Notes: a model not told the origin generated them from the letters alone. Positions 22,919 through 35,100 are shown, numbered from the stretch's first letter. The stretch: 64,000 nucleotides of DNA from Ailanthus altissimus (GCA_946807835.1 OX327686.1:15624001-15688000), one strand, 5' to 3'. Program-made: numbers and translations.

Positions 22919-24302
22919 TGATAAGGCGTAATTGTATAAACTATTTTATCTTCCTAACTTGATATTTGTTCAATTTATCTCAATAATTGGGCTATTTATG
23001 CGTATTAATGTTGTTTTATAGGTTGAAGCATTATCGGAGCAAAAATACCAGAAAAAGGACGCAAATCGGAGCATTAGAGATAAAAATACGAATGGAGGCA
23101 CTGTTGCTACAGTAACACTGCAGCTACAGTACTACTACAGTACTGTAGCAACAGTTCAGCGCCGCAGCGCTGGATTTCAGCGCCGCGGCGCCGATTGCAG
23201 AAAGTGGGCGCCGCAGCGCCAAATCGCAGCGCCGCGGCGCCGGGACCTGGGCAACAAGTTTTGACAGGTTCCTGAAAATCAGGAAACCCAAAAGCAACCC
23301 AAAATGCGCCCTAATTCCGTGCTCTTACCTATTTATTTGCTCAAAACTTACATTTTGGTGGAGGACTCTAGTTGGGACAGCAGCTAGAAACACAAAGAAA
23401 CACCTAACTTCTAAGTTTGGAGAAATCAAAGAGGAGGAAAGCAAGCTTCAACTTCAAAGACATTTGACAGGGATGTCTTCTTTTCTTTGATTCTTTACTT
23501 GTTGTAAGATGTTTAGTTTACATGTATTGATGGAATTAGCTTCAAGATTGTGTAGTTTAATGATGAGCTAATTTTGTTCATCTAGGATTACATCCTTGAA
23601 CTCATTTGTGATGGATTTTTAGCTCTCTCTTTTATGGTATTAATTCAGCTTTTGATATATTCATTGTGCTTGTGTGTAATGCTATTTGATTACTTGGCTA
23701 GTAGTTAAATTGATCTAGAAATGCTTAAATAAACTTGACAAAGGCATTTAGGTATTTAGTCTTAAGCATATTGATGCATGATCATAGTGTAGTACACTTG
23801 AGTTTCATATGAGATAGACATATACTCATAAGGCATGTATGGCTCATAAAACTTGTGCTTAATGAATTTTGTTCAATTTATTTATCATAGACATATAGAT
23901 ATTTGATTGGATGGAATAGATTCACTTGACCTGCAAAAGAGGCTTGTGATGTGTTGAGTGTTTTGGTCAATATATCAAGTTGAGAACCAATAAACATCAA
24001 AGAGATTCTGCTGAATTTATTTGCATAATGGGGGATAGTTTGTAATCCTAGGATTTCTCATATTGAATATAATTTGTTGGTAATTTAGTTTATCACTTAG
24101 CATAATTAAGTTGTTCTTTTACTTGAGTAGTTTAATCATCATACATTAAATCATTTTCTGGATAATAGTAGAAAGACACCATTTCGGTACTTAAACTAGA
24201 AAAGATAAATCATTCTCTGTGGGATCGACACTTTTCTCATCATATATTACTTGTTGCGACACGTGCACTTGCGCTAATTTGTGTTATAGAAAACACACAA
24301 CA
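22919..24302 (+). repeat. gypsy solo LTR, 1384 bp, in copia-2
   Basis: The LTR runs from TGATAAGGCG to ACACACAACA with perfect 5-bp target duplications GTAAC. Only one LTR is present, so the internal region was lost by LTR-LTR recombination. A cluster of GC-rich box copies lies at 23155-23250 (for example GCGCCGCAGCGCTGG and CAGCGCCGCGGCGCCG), just before a TATA-like CTATTTATTT at about 23330. The end region (TTGCGACACGTGCACTTGCG) and the AGTAGAAAGACACCATTT block at about 24167 link it to the solo LTRs at 36567-39260. Confidence 0.92.
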
Positions 24303-24307
24303 GTAAC

Positions 24308-25140
24308 TCTTACAAAACAAGATAACCCGCTGCTTAACTCTTACATAAGCAAGACAACCTCAAGTCTTAATATACTTAAGATGCGGCTTCCTTCCTTTCT
24401 ATATCTCATACAAAATGGAATGAACAACTTTTAATAGAACTCTACTTAATAAGCAGTTGTCTTTGAAGCATAATACTCACATATATAGATCGGTAACACT
24501 CATTATCAATCAGACCATATCTAATAAAGTCTCATTCCTCATTTCTTAAACATCATTATGTTGAGGAATATCCGGAGGACCATAATGAGTGAGAATCTCA
24601 TTCTCCTTAAACAAACGAAAACTTGCTATTAATGTACTCACTACCTCGATCTAAATAAAGGGATATGATGTACATTCTGGTATATTTGGTCACCTCCGTG
24701 AATACATTATTTATAAACTGGTTAAGTCTTTATGGTCAGATTAGGATCCAACCATCCTTAACCAGATGGATAAGCATCTCACGCCTATATACCACAGCTC
24801 TATCATTTAAGAATTCCGATCTATAGACATTTCTAATTATATATAATGTTTATCTATTAACTGACATTTAACTAATAAAATGTCATATTAATTAGGCAAT
24901 ACAACTGTTGTATTGCATATAAGTAAGTCAAGTTGCCCAACAACTTGGACTTGCAAGAAATCACAATTTCTTACTCTTAACATTACTTATACAAGTTGTT
25001 GCATTCTGGTGGCTCTTAATCCATTCAACATATTACAGATATAAGAGGGACACACGACATCTCATACCTAACTTGAATTGGCATCTTATGCCCTAGAAAT
25101 GACTACATGTGTCAAACACAAACATGTGGAAGTCTTCCTG
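24308..25140 (-). pseudogene. copia-2 pol: integrase N-terminal part and protease (decayed)
   Basis: Alignment with copia-1 2455-3660 shows the same order: integrase core remnants (about 24308-24650), zinc-finger and pre-integrase region (about 24700-24830) and protease region (about 24840-25130). Stops and deletions interrupt every frame, and the part equivalent to copia-1 2640-3000 is shortened. Confidence 0.6.
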
Positions 25141-25544
25141 ACAATTATAAGGCTTTTAGGGTATAGGAATTTCCAACACCCAACCTTATTATAGTGGAAA
25201 CATTTTCTATCCACACGCCCTCTTGTTGATCTTTGGATAAATATTGCCTTTGAGGATTTATCTTGGGTATCTGTCTCATCTTCTTCTCTTTACACATCTG
25301 GTATCACTAGATATACTTGAAGTAAAAAATGAAGCACCCTTAACAAAAAGGGTCACACCCTCTCTATTTAAATTCCCTAGAGAGGTGTTATCAGAGATAT
25401 CTTATGGCAAACCCTAATCAACAATAAATTAAAAAAATTTTAAATCCAAAACACTTCTGAGATTCATCCACCGGTTAGAGTAATTCTTAGTACCCTAGAG
25501 TAGGACTATATAAACTATGCATACCAACTGGTTCGTAGGGGCCA
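25141..25544 (-). pseudogene. copia-2 gag with a large internal deletion
   Basis: The zinc-knuckle region is recognised at about 25181-25208 by similarity to 3680-3710. The N-terminal part lies at about 25440-25544, with a likely ATG at 25544 on the minus strand. The distance between these is about 350 bases, compared with about 780 in copia-1, so roughly 400 bases of the capsid region are missing. No product would be made. Confidence 0.6.
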
Positions 25545-26231
25545 TTATTCTTGACAGGCAAAAATTAACGGGAGATGTAACCCGAATAGTCATTAAATCT
25601 CTAATAAAACATTTTAAATCATGAGTATACTAATTATACATTTTTGATTTAAAACACTCTTCCACTGCTTTACATAATCCCAGTAATCTCTCAAACAAGA
25701 AGACGATAGTTTAATCTTTTAAACTATACAGTCGGAAGGATCCTATTGAAATTTATTCAGGCCTCACGCTGTAGCAATATTGGCCTTTGTAAACCCAACA
25801 GGTAGACAACATTTATCAATTGCATCTCATGCAACTCTTACACCTTGATCCTAAATACACCTTATCCTCACACTGTAACAATATTGGATAAGTGTATTCT
25901 AGATTAATTTGTCAATGATCAAATATATGTTATCGATACTACCCTCACACTGTAGCAATATTGGATAATACTTTCACATATATTTGTCTCATCTCATGTT
26001 TAACCGGTATAGTCCAAGCCCAACCGACCAAGTCCCTCATGCTGCAGCAATATTGGAAAAAGGCTGACGTGACTCGTCTAACACCGTATTGACAAGACGG
26101 ATCAGAATAAAACATTATCTCATAATGTAATATTCTTGAATCTGATTAAGAGAGATTTTGTTTCTAACCTTGGTCTCTATTCTCCTAGGAAGGGTGATTC
26201 TAAAAAAATTATTTTTTCTATGTAAGCACAA
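25545..26231 (-). other. copia-2 5' leader, first part, with four motif copies
   Basis: A non-coding leader. It carries four copies of a motif with core CACTGTAGCAATATTGG at 25762-25783, 25866-25887, 25943-25964 and 26035-26056. These match the motif set in copia-1 and copia-3. The leader is interrupted at 26237 by a solo LTR and resumes at 28671. Confidence 0.75.
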
Positions 26232-26236
26232 CTAGC

Positions 26237-28670
26237 TGTTGGATATCAAGTGTGTAATATACGAATGTATACGAAATTTCAAAAATTAACTATATGCAGC
26301 AGAAGCATGTTAACATATACACTCATTTTAACAAATTAAACATATATATCTCATATATACATAAGTATAACAATTATACAAATTTAAACATGATAAACAA
26401 TTGTGTTATAACATGATGTAAAATACTCACCTAATGAAGGTAGCTTTCCAAAATCTTCAAGTCTTTCACCAATCCATGTGAAGAGCTTACCTTAAAGTGT
26501 ATTATTGAACAATTCTAATCTATAACGGTTTAGTGGGATTATGGAGCTAGAATGGTAGCTTTAGAATTTTTAGCAACTTGTATCCAAACTCTTTGAATAC
26601 ATATTCTTGTTTCATAAATATGAATATGGATTAGCCATCCATGAAAGGAGAAGAAGATGAAGTTTTCTTTTGTTCTTATTAGTAACAATTTATTAACACA
26701 ACAACCATTATTTTTATCTTTTAAGTGCCCAATTATCCAAGTCTGTAAGATGAAAATTTTCACACACAAGTCTTTTAACTGTTTGAAAAGAAAACAAGAT
26801 AAAGCAATTTTTCTCTCTCTCTCTCTCTCTCTCTCCCTTGCACTTGGCCGAATACCTCTCCTTGCAAGAATGAATGCAATTCTTGTTTTCTCTTCATTTG
26901 TTTTGTTTCAATTATTTTACCATAAAAAATTCAATTTCTTTCAAGAAGTGCTCCACTCAATAATAATAATGACTACCCATTATTACTATAGTGGTTGAAA
27001 CACTTGATTACATTTCAAGTGCATCACCTACCTCTTGAAAAACAAATGGCCAGATGTCACCTTGCAAAATCAATGAAAAAACAATTTATTTCAATTTAAA
27101 CAAATAAATAAATGATTCATATTATGGCCAACATGAATGCCACTTGATTCATTATGTCTCCACCATTCATAATGGTCAAATATTAAATTCATTTAAACAA
27201 AATTAATGCAATAAATTATACAATAATCTTTAGTACATTAAATGTATAGAATAATATTATAAAATAAATCAAAAACTATTTTTGCATTATTTTATTAACA
27301 TAATATGATACAAAATGAAGGGCTTAGATCTTACCATTTGTCACCATCTAATTGGTTAATAACTTTTGTTAACTAATTAGATGATGTCCTTAACAATAAG
27401 TCTTGACAAATATGTATCTCGAGGGATCCCAGAATAATCGTTCTATTTTGCTGAAATTTATTAGATCAAATTATTTAATTCAATCCGCTACCCCAGTGCG
27501 CAACGAGTACACTTTATATTATGAGACTCTCTAGGTCCACACCTGATTTGTCATACGGAGCTCCTCCATACGTCCGTGAATGATGCCCCACACACACGTT
27601 ACGGATATTACAAATCAACGTGTTAGACCATGCAAGTTGAGGTTATTGCATATTCATATAATCCTTCTATCATTTATATCCTCAAAGAGCAGAGATATAG
27701 ATCATCACCATCAAATCTCTATTTGCTCAACCATGAACTTATCTCCAAATTTATATTTCATTAAACAATATCCACAAACACTTTTGTGATATTGTTATTC
27801 CTTCGGAATATATTTTTCGAGGTTTATGCTTGCGACCACAAGACTTTTTGAAATACAATCTCAGAGCATCAGGATATACAACCCACTCATATGAGCTGAT
27901 GGATCCCATATCTACGCACACTCGACTCCATGAGCATCGGGCCATACCCAGTGACACCCAGCGGTCAGTCCATGAAAGGTTTCTGACATGTGTGAACCCA
28001 AAGTATAGTGAATCACTCACAAGCCCATCGTGGCGCTCAAGTTAAAGGACCACAAATACCACTCAACTCGGAAGACCTTCTATTGAAGGCTTTATGAGAT
28101 GTTTATTGGATGGCCTCGTGAGTTTTTTCAATATCTAGTCTTTACTGAATACCTACATCTCTATACGAGCTTTCTACTAAGCTCATGGTCTGCTAAGACT
28201 AACCATTTGGACCATCCAGATATAGACATACACTAATCTATATTAATGGGTTTCATCGATAGACCTGCATCGAAGAAATTAGATCAGGAACATTGTGTTT
28301 GAGAACAAACTTGCATAATGACATTTTCTAGCACCATCTGTAACTTCTTGCTGCTATATCATTACTAATACATTCTCATGTCATTATTCTATTTCAGACA
28401 AGGCTCTAACTCTTTATATTTTGCTAACTATATAAACATGCTAACTCTTACTATTTATAACTATTAGCATTTCTAATTCTTAACACTGATCTAAACTCTT
28501 TTAGACCAGATCTGAACTCCTTCAGATCATACAATGTTTGAAACGTTATAAGCATCTTACCATTTTAATAATAAATAATATTAACAATTTTATTAGAAAT
28601 AATAATTGTATAAATACTATAATCATATATTTATACATAATGGGACGGCAGGTAAGCACAAATCCCAACA
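26237..28670 (-). repeat. copia solo LTR, 2434 bp, in the copia-2 leader
   Basis: Runs from TGTTGGATATCAAG to AAATCCCAACA, flanked by CTAGC (26232-26236) and CTAAC (28671-28675), a 5-bp target duplication with one mismatch. The leader reads on smoothly if the insert is removed. It shares the copia LTR promoter-like block near 27500 and the terminal GGACGGCAGGTAAGCACAAA block. A (TC)n microsatellite lies at 26812-26834. Several short ORFs on both strands inside it are chance frames. Confidence 0.88.
26812..26834 (+). repeat. (TC)n microsatellite
   Basis: About 11 perfect TC dinucleotides inside the copia solo LTR. Confidence 0.95.
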
Positions 28671-29164
28671 CTAACCCTCACCAGTAAGGCTCCCATTGTG
28701 GTTACCAACATAAAAAACTTAATCCTATTTATAATGCAGACTGATAATTCTTTATCACTGCATCTCATAAACTTTAATTTATAATGTAGACTGATAACTT
28801 TTATCACTTCATCTCATAAAATCTACACATGTAAAATTAAATTTGAAATACTGTTCAAAAAACTGTAGTAGTGAATAGTAACTTTTACTATACATGTGAT
28901 ACTGTTTAAGTGAACAGTACCCCTGCCGCTGGCACCAAATGTCACCGCTGCAGTGCTGAGAGGTCAAACCCCCAGCGCTGCAGTGCCAACTCACATCGCT
29001 ATAGCGTTAGGAGGTCAAACTTCTATCACTACGGCGCCAGCCCCCTGGCGTTGCTGCGCCCAGTGCACACCCATAGGCATACCCGTTTCAACACTTGAAA
29101 CGCGCCATTTACACTGGGCCCTTTGCATCCATTCACTCAAACAACGCCCATATATGTCCTAAAT
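28671..29164 (-). other. copia-2 5' leader, second part, with GC-rich box
   Basis: Continuation of the leader broken at 26236. At about 28920-29060 it carries several copies of the GC-rich box in partly decayed form (CACCGCTGCAGTGCTGAG, CCAGCGCTGCAGTGCC, CTACGGCGCCAGC). The same box lies at the matching place in copia-1 and copia-3. Overlapping plus-strand ORFs at 28910-29162 are by-products of the GC-rich repeats. Confidence 0.75.
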
Positions 29165-29177
29165 GGCTCTGATACCA
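29165..29177 (-). promoter_or_regulatory. primer binding site of copia-2 (initiator Met-tRNA type, intact)
   Basis: Plus strand GGCTCTGATACCA; the minus strand reads TGGTATCAGAGCC, the classic primer site complementary to initiator methionine tRNA. It is followed after four bases by the LTR start TGTCGGGG. Confidence 0.92.
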
Positions 29178-29181
29178 TTTT

Positions 29182-30549
29182 TGTCGGGGATCTAAGACAC
29201 GTTGGTGTATGGATGTGCAATTGTGTCTATTGCCTAAATATATATCAAATACATATTGAAGTCTGACGGAAGCGTGAAATTTACAATAAATAAAATATAT
29301 TAATCGCATTAATATATTTATAGGGTAGAGAACTCACCTCAACGTGTAACGTTATACACATAATTTTTCAAAGTCCGCATGGAGACCAAGTCGAGGACAG
29401 TTCTAGTCACCAATAGGGTAGGCTTGGGAAGCTAGAATAGCAGCCCTATACGCAGCACTGGATTTAACTCTTAAACCCCAAAATGGCTGGTGTGTATTTT
29501 TATCATTTTTTTTCAAAATGATAAGAAATGGAGAATTTAAAGCAATTCACAATTGCTTCAATTGGAACTATAAAGAAAAATGAAACAATTTCATTTTTCC
29601 CTATTTTTTTCTTTTTTTTTCTTTTCTTCTTCTTCTCCTTTTCTTTCTTCTTCCTTTCCATTCCCGTTTTCTTTCTCTCGGCCAAAAGCCAAAATACACG
29701 CTTTTCATTTCAATTTCTTTCTCTCTTCTCTTTATATATATAAATAAAATATTAATATAAAATTAATACAATCTCTTTCTCTCAACTCGTTGAACTATAC
29801 AAGCCGAGGTTACAACGCATACGTATAGTCCTTCCATAATGATATCCTAGATGTTCGGGGATATAGATTATCACCGTCAAATCCCCTAATGTACATCCAT
29901 GTCTTATCTCCAGACTCGTATCTCACTGAACAATATGCACAAACTCTTTTGCCATATTATTCTACCCTGGCAGAACTCTTTCCCGGAATTAATGCTTATG
30001 GCCTTAAGACTTTCTGAGATACAATCTCAAAGAATCTAGATATCAAAATTCCTATGCGAGCTGAAGGATCCCGTATCTGTATGCACCAAACTCCAAAAGC
30101 ATCAGACTATACTCAGTGACACCCAGCGGTTACACCATGAAAGGTCTGTGACATGTGTGGAACCAAAGTATGGTGGATCACTTACAAGCCTACCATGGCA
30201 CTAAGGTCAAAAGATTACGTATACTACTCAACTTGAGAGGACCCTTCGTTGACAGCTTTCATTGGGTGTCTATCGGAGGCCCTCGTGAGTCTATCCCATA
30301 TTCAGTCCTAACTAGATACCTATATGTCAATACGAGCTCCGAGCTCACAGTCGGCTAGGAACGACCATCTATACCATATAGGTATGACATATGCTTATCT
30401 ATATATAAATGTATCAACCAAAAAACCTGCATCGACAGAAATAAATCAGGGACAATTATTCGATATTATACTTGCACAACTTGCATTTCTTGACACCCGA
30501 TTACAACTCTTTCAACTATATAGTTACTAATATATTCCCAGGTCTATTG
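29182..30549 (-). repeat. copia-2 5' LTR, truncated (about 1.37 kb)
   Basis: Starts TGTCGGGGATC right after the primer site. The later part shares blocks with other copia LTRs, such as TTGAACTATACAAGCCGAGG, GTGACACCCAGCGG and CATGAAAGGTCTGTGACATG. It stops at about 30549 within the ..CCCAGGTCTATTG block, where other copia LTRs go on for about 300 bases. A pyrimidine-rich run at about 29587-29660 explains the low-complexity ORFs there. Confidence 0.78.
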
Positions 30550-30641
30550 TATGATCTGAAGGAGTTCAGATCAGATCTAAAGGAGTTTAGATAAGGTCTT
30601 ATAGTTAGCCATGTTTAGACATATAAATGTTAAATGTTAGC
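30550..30641 (+). repeat. short inverted copia-LTR-like segment
   Basis: TGATCTGAAGGAGTTCAG and the following bases are the reverse complement of the copia LTR block GATCTAAACTC..CTTCAGATCA at about 28490-28540. It lies exactly where the copia-2 5' LTR stops. It also resembles the first bases of the gypsy solo LTR at 34497-35536 read in its own direction. Confidence 0.6.
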
Positions 30642-31140
30642 ACAATTAAGTGTTACTTGGTTATAATACTCAACAAGAAGTACTAATAGCTACCACGTCT
30701 AAGAAATCTCTATTTTCTACACGAAGTTGTAGATATGAGAAAGATAGGCAGTATCTCATACTTTTGTATTCCTAGCAATATTTGCTATTGAAATGTCAAA
30801 TGTTTGTTAAACAAATATTTAAAGGATCTATATGTTTATTAGTCAAAGTGCATTGAATAATAACACTTACTATTTCAAACCTTATCATAGTGGAAATACT
30901 TTCCATTATCACTATTCTCTATATGTGGTTAGGTATATAAAATAATACATCCAAACTTTTCTGAATCTAAAACTATTCTCAAATTTATAAGCAAGCCAAA
31001 GAATTCTCGGTACCACATAGTTAGTGTGTATTACTCAAGTATACTCATGAATTGCTTATACTTAACTTATCTCTATAAGACAAATAAGGAGATGTATAGC
31101 ATAACATTTCCATCGTTCATGGATAACGCTTTATATCATG
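30642..31140 (-). pseudogene. copia-3 protease-gag remnant
   Basis: Short blocks match copia-1 and copia-2: the zinc-knuckle region at about 30875-30910 (TTATCATAGTGGAAATACTTTCC on the plus strand in part) and the Gag N-terminal region at about 30953-31020. All frames are broken. Copia-3 pol upstream of this point (RT, RNase H, integrase) is not found in the window, so it was deleted around the copia-2 insertion. Confidence 0.55.
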
Positions 31141-32185
31141 GGTATAACTATTATATATTTTTTAATCTAAAAGTGCCCTCCCACTACTTTACATAATCTC
31201 TATAATCTCTTAAACAAGATAACGATAGTTTAAACTCTTTAAATTATACAGCAGGAAGTAGACCTCATTATAATTTTACTCCAGCCTTACGTTGTAGCAA
31301 TATTAGCCTTTATAAAGCCAACAAGTAGATAACTCTTGTTAATTGCATCTCATGCAACTCTTACTACTGATCCTAAATACACATTATCCTCATGCTGTAG
31401 CAATATTGGGTAAGTGTATTATCGATTAACTTGTCAATTATCAAATATATGTTACTGATATTACCTTCATGCTGTAGCAATATTAGGCAATATGATCGCA
31501 TATATTTGCCTCATTAAATATTTAATCGGTACAGTCTGAGGCACATCGACCAAATTTCTCATGCTGTAACAATATTAGGAAAAAGACCAACGCGACCTGT
31601 TTAACACAGTATTGACAAGATGGATCAAGTAAAAAATTATCTCATAATGTAATACTATTCAATCTAATTAAGAGAGATTTTTCAAATACTGGGTCTCATC
31701 TCATAAGGTGGTGATTCTTAATTAGTCATTTAATTCTGTGCAAACATAACTAACCCTCACTAGTAGGGCTTCCATTGTGGTTATCAGTACAAAAAAAATG
31801 ATCCCAATTTATAATGCAAAGTAATAACTCTTATTAGTGCATCTTATAAATCCTCACATGTATAAATTAATTTACCAGCATTGCAGTGCTAGAGGACAAA
31901 ACCCCCAGCGCCAAGCCTCGAGGACTGCAGTGCCGAGGCTTGGAAACCCCTACGCCGTGGTGCTAGAGATTGAAAACCCTAGTGCCACGACGCTCATCAT
32001 CCCATGCTGTAGCGCTAAAGTGTGGAAGGCCCCAGCTCCACGACGCTAGAATTAAGGTCATGGTATCCTTGTGTGTTTTTCACCTTGGTATACCTATTTC
32101 AACACTTGAAATGCACCATTCCATATTGGGACTTCACCAATAACACAATTAAGCACTCCAAATCACCTAATCAACACAAAAAAAT
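31141..32185 (-). other. copia-3 5' leader with four motif copies and GC-rich box
   Basis: Non-coding leader. The motif with core CATGCTGTAGCAATATTGG is at 31285-31306, 31388-31409, 31464-31487 and 31556-31579. GC-rich box copies in decayed form lie at about 31875-32050 (for example CCCCAGCGCC, TACGCCGTGGTGCTAG, CCACGACGCT). Same arrangement as in copia-1 and copia-2. Confidence 0.75.
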
Positions 32186-32197
32186 GCTTTGATATCA
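32186..32197 (-). promoter_or_regulatory. primer binding site of copia-3 (degenerate)
   Basis: Plus strand GCTTTGATATCA, two changes from the intact site at 29165-29177 (GCTCTGATACCA). It lies two bases before the LTR start at 32200. Confidence 0.7.
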
Positions 32198-32199
32198 TT

Positions 32200-35100
32200 T
32201 GTTAAGTGCAGTGTTTCAGTTTAAGACCGTATTAGGTGTGTACATGTGATTTGTGTTCATCACATAAAATTCACGTATATTTATAATTCATGCATCTCAT
32301 ACACAAAAATATATGTAGCGGAAGTTAGAAATCTAATTTTCTAAAACAATGAACATAATAAATTTTGCCTTTTATTACATTAATAAAATTAAATAGATAT
32401 TAATCATATTAATACTAAAATTGAGAATAATCAGCTCGCAAGCCTTTGGTACAATTTAAGCTCGAGTACCGCCTAAAATGGACCCATTGGCAATTCTATG
32501 ACTCAACAGGGTGGGCTTGAGTCGCTAGAATAACAGTCTTATTTTTAGGATTGGTTTAACACTTAAATCTTAAGATTAACTCTTAATCTCATCCTTAACA
32601 CTTAAGCAATTAATTTGTTTTTGATTTATTCAACATTTGAATTCATAAAAAATAAATTCTAATGCAAGAATGGTGACCTACTATATAGGGAAGAAGATGA
32701 ATAATGAAAGAACAAATTTTGTTCTTTGTTTTTCTTGTTTTTAACACTTGAAACCCAAAACACCAAAGCAATGTCTACTCTCCATTTTCTCATCACATGG
32801 CCAGCCACCAAATTTGCACTTAAACCTTCATTTTTGTTTCATTTCACATATTTATTAATGAATTAATTAAACTATAGTTAACACTTTAACTAACATTTAA
32901 ATTAACTTAACTAAAGTAAACTATTAACTCTAGTAAAGTTAAATTACTTGTCCAAAAAGCAATATATATTTAAATATTAAATTAACCTAACTAAAGCTAA
33001 CTATTAACCTTAGTTAGGTTAACCAAACTTGGCCACCAAGTAATTAATATAATATTCAATTAACCTAACTCAAGTTCACACTTAACTAGAGTTAGGTTAA
33101 TTTACTTTTCTATAACTAAATGATTAATTAACCCAACCTTAGTTAACAAGTAACATGGGTTAAGTTAAACATTATTATTTAATTATAAAATTATACTTTT
33201 AACCTAACTATATGGTTAACTCTTAACCATACTTAGGTTAAATATTTATTTAACTCTTAATAAATAAATACATTGATTATTTAATAATTAAATAATCAAA
33301 TATATGAAATTACCCTTAAGCCTTTATATGATTACCAAGTAAACCCCCTAGTAGGTCCCACCATACCACACACTTGGATAAAGTTAACCAAAGCCTCATT
33401 ATGCACCACATGTCATTATTTAATTAGTTAACAATAATTATTAACTAATCAATGTATTTAACACTTAAGTCTTGATAAGTGCGCATTCGATGGTTCTTGA
33501 AACAAATGTTTGGTTTTGCTAAAAATTACTAAATTGAATAATTCAATCTAGTACGCTGCTCCAGTGTACAACGAGTACACTTCATATTGCAGGACTCTCT
33601 AGGTCACGTCTGATTCCTTAAATGAAACTATTCCATGAGTCCGTGATCAATGCCCCACGCACACATCATGGATATTATAAATCAGCGCGTTAGACCATAC
33701 AAGCTAAGGTCATATCATAAACATATAGTCTTTCTGTCACCTATATCCTAGAAGGGCAGGGATATAGATCAGCACCGTCAAATTCTAATGTACTCATCTA
33801 TAAACTTATCTCCAGATTTGTATTTCGAAAAATAATATTTACAAACTCCTTTACGATATTGTTTAACCATACGGCAAAGGCTTTTTTGGGGTAGCTGTCT
33901 TTTGCAAAAAGACTTTCTAAAATATAATTCTTGGAGCATCAAGATATACAACTCAATTATATGAGTTAACAGATTCTATATCTACACATACCGAACTCTT
34001 TGAGCATCAGACCATACCTAGCAACACCCAGTGGTCAGACCTTGAAAGGTCTCTGACATGTGATGGATCACTTACAAGCCCACCGTGGAGCTCAGGTCAA
34101 AGGACTATAACTACTACTCAACTTGAGAAGTCTTTCCATTGAAGACTTTATGGGATGTTTATTAAAGATCCTCATAAGTCTTTTCAGTATCCAGTCCTGA
34201 CTGAATACCTGCATACCTATATGAGCTCTAAGTTTATGGTCAGCTAAGAATAACCATTTGTACCTTATAAATATTGACATACACTGATCTATATAAAATT
34301 GATTCATCGACAGACCCGTATCGTTAAAAATAGATCATGAATATAGTGTTTGAGAACATACTTGCATAATGACATTTCCTAACACCTGATTTTAACTCTT
34401 GGTCATATGTCATTACTAGTATATCCTGAGGTCTATGTTTCGTTACAAGTAAGGCTTTAACTCCTTAGATATGACTGAATTTTATAACTTACTAATTGAT
34501 ACGATAATTCTAAATCTTATAATTGAGTGCAAGTATACACTATCATATACAAGTAATAAAGGGACAAAAGAGTCTGTCGAACCCATAAGGATAATATCTT
34601 CTTTTTAACCAAGTACTAAAATTATGTCTTTCTAGTAATTATTCAGAAAAATAAAAATCTAAGAATTAATATAGAAAAATTAAAGCAATGACACAATGTA
34701 AAGAGATTTGGAAGATAGCAATATAGAGAAAACCTATATTAATTAAGATAAATTAAGGTCATACAAGTATACCTTAATTTATCAAATACTTATATTCCTA
34801 TGGTACTTGTAATAAATTAAGATTCATTAAGATTAAGTCTTATTGATCATACATGCCTATTAGGTATATTTCTATCCTAATTTGAAACTTGCAAATGCAA
34901 TATTGAATATTGCTCTACAATTATGCATCAAATTACCTAGGTCTAAATATAATGATTCCTATTCCGAGTTTATCAAAATATTACTAATTCATTCACCATA
35001 TATTGGCCAAATATATTGAAGCATTAAGATCAAGTAATTTGAATAACACAGAACTAAGTTTATTAAATATTAAAAAGATATGGCAATTAAGCGCACATAT

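Noticed and set aside
26657..26998. 113-aa plus-strand ORF with a hydrophobic run
   Set aside because: It crosses a (TC)n microsatellite in a solo LTR; the Ser-Leu run is the microsatellite translated.
28910..29162. Two overlapping plus-strand ORFs rich in Cys and Arg
   Set aside because: They come from the GC-rich box copies in the copia-2 leader; no start context or conservation.
29165..29177. Part of a tRNA gene
   Set aside because: Only the tRNA 3'-end complement is present, next to an LTR; it is a primer binding site.
29503..29743. Lysine-rich minus ORF and Phe-rich plus ORF
   Set aside because: Both are translations of a polypyrimidine/polypurine tract in an LTR.
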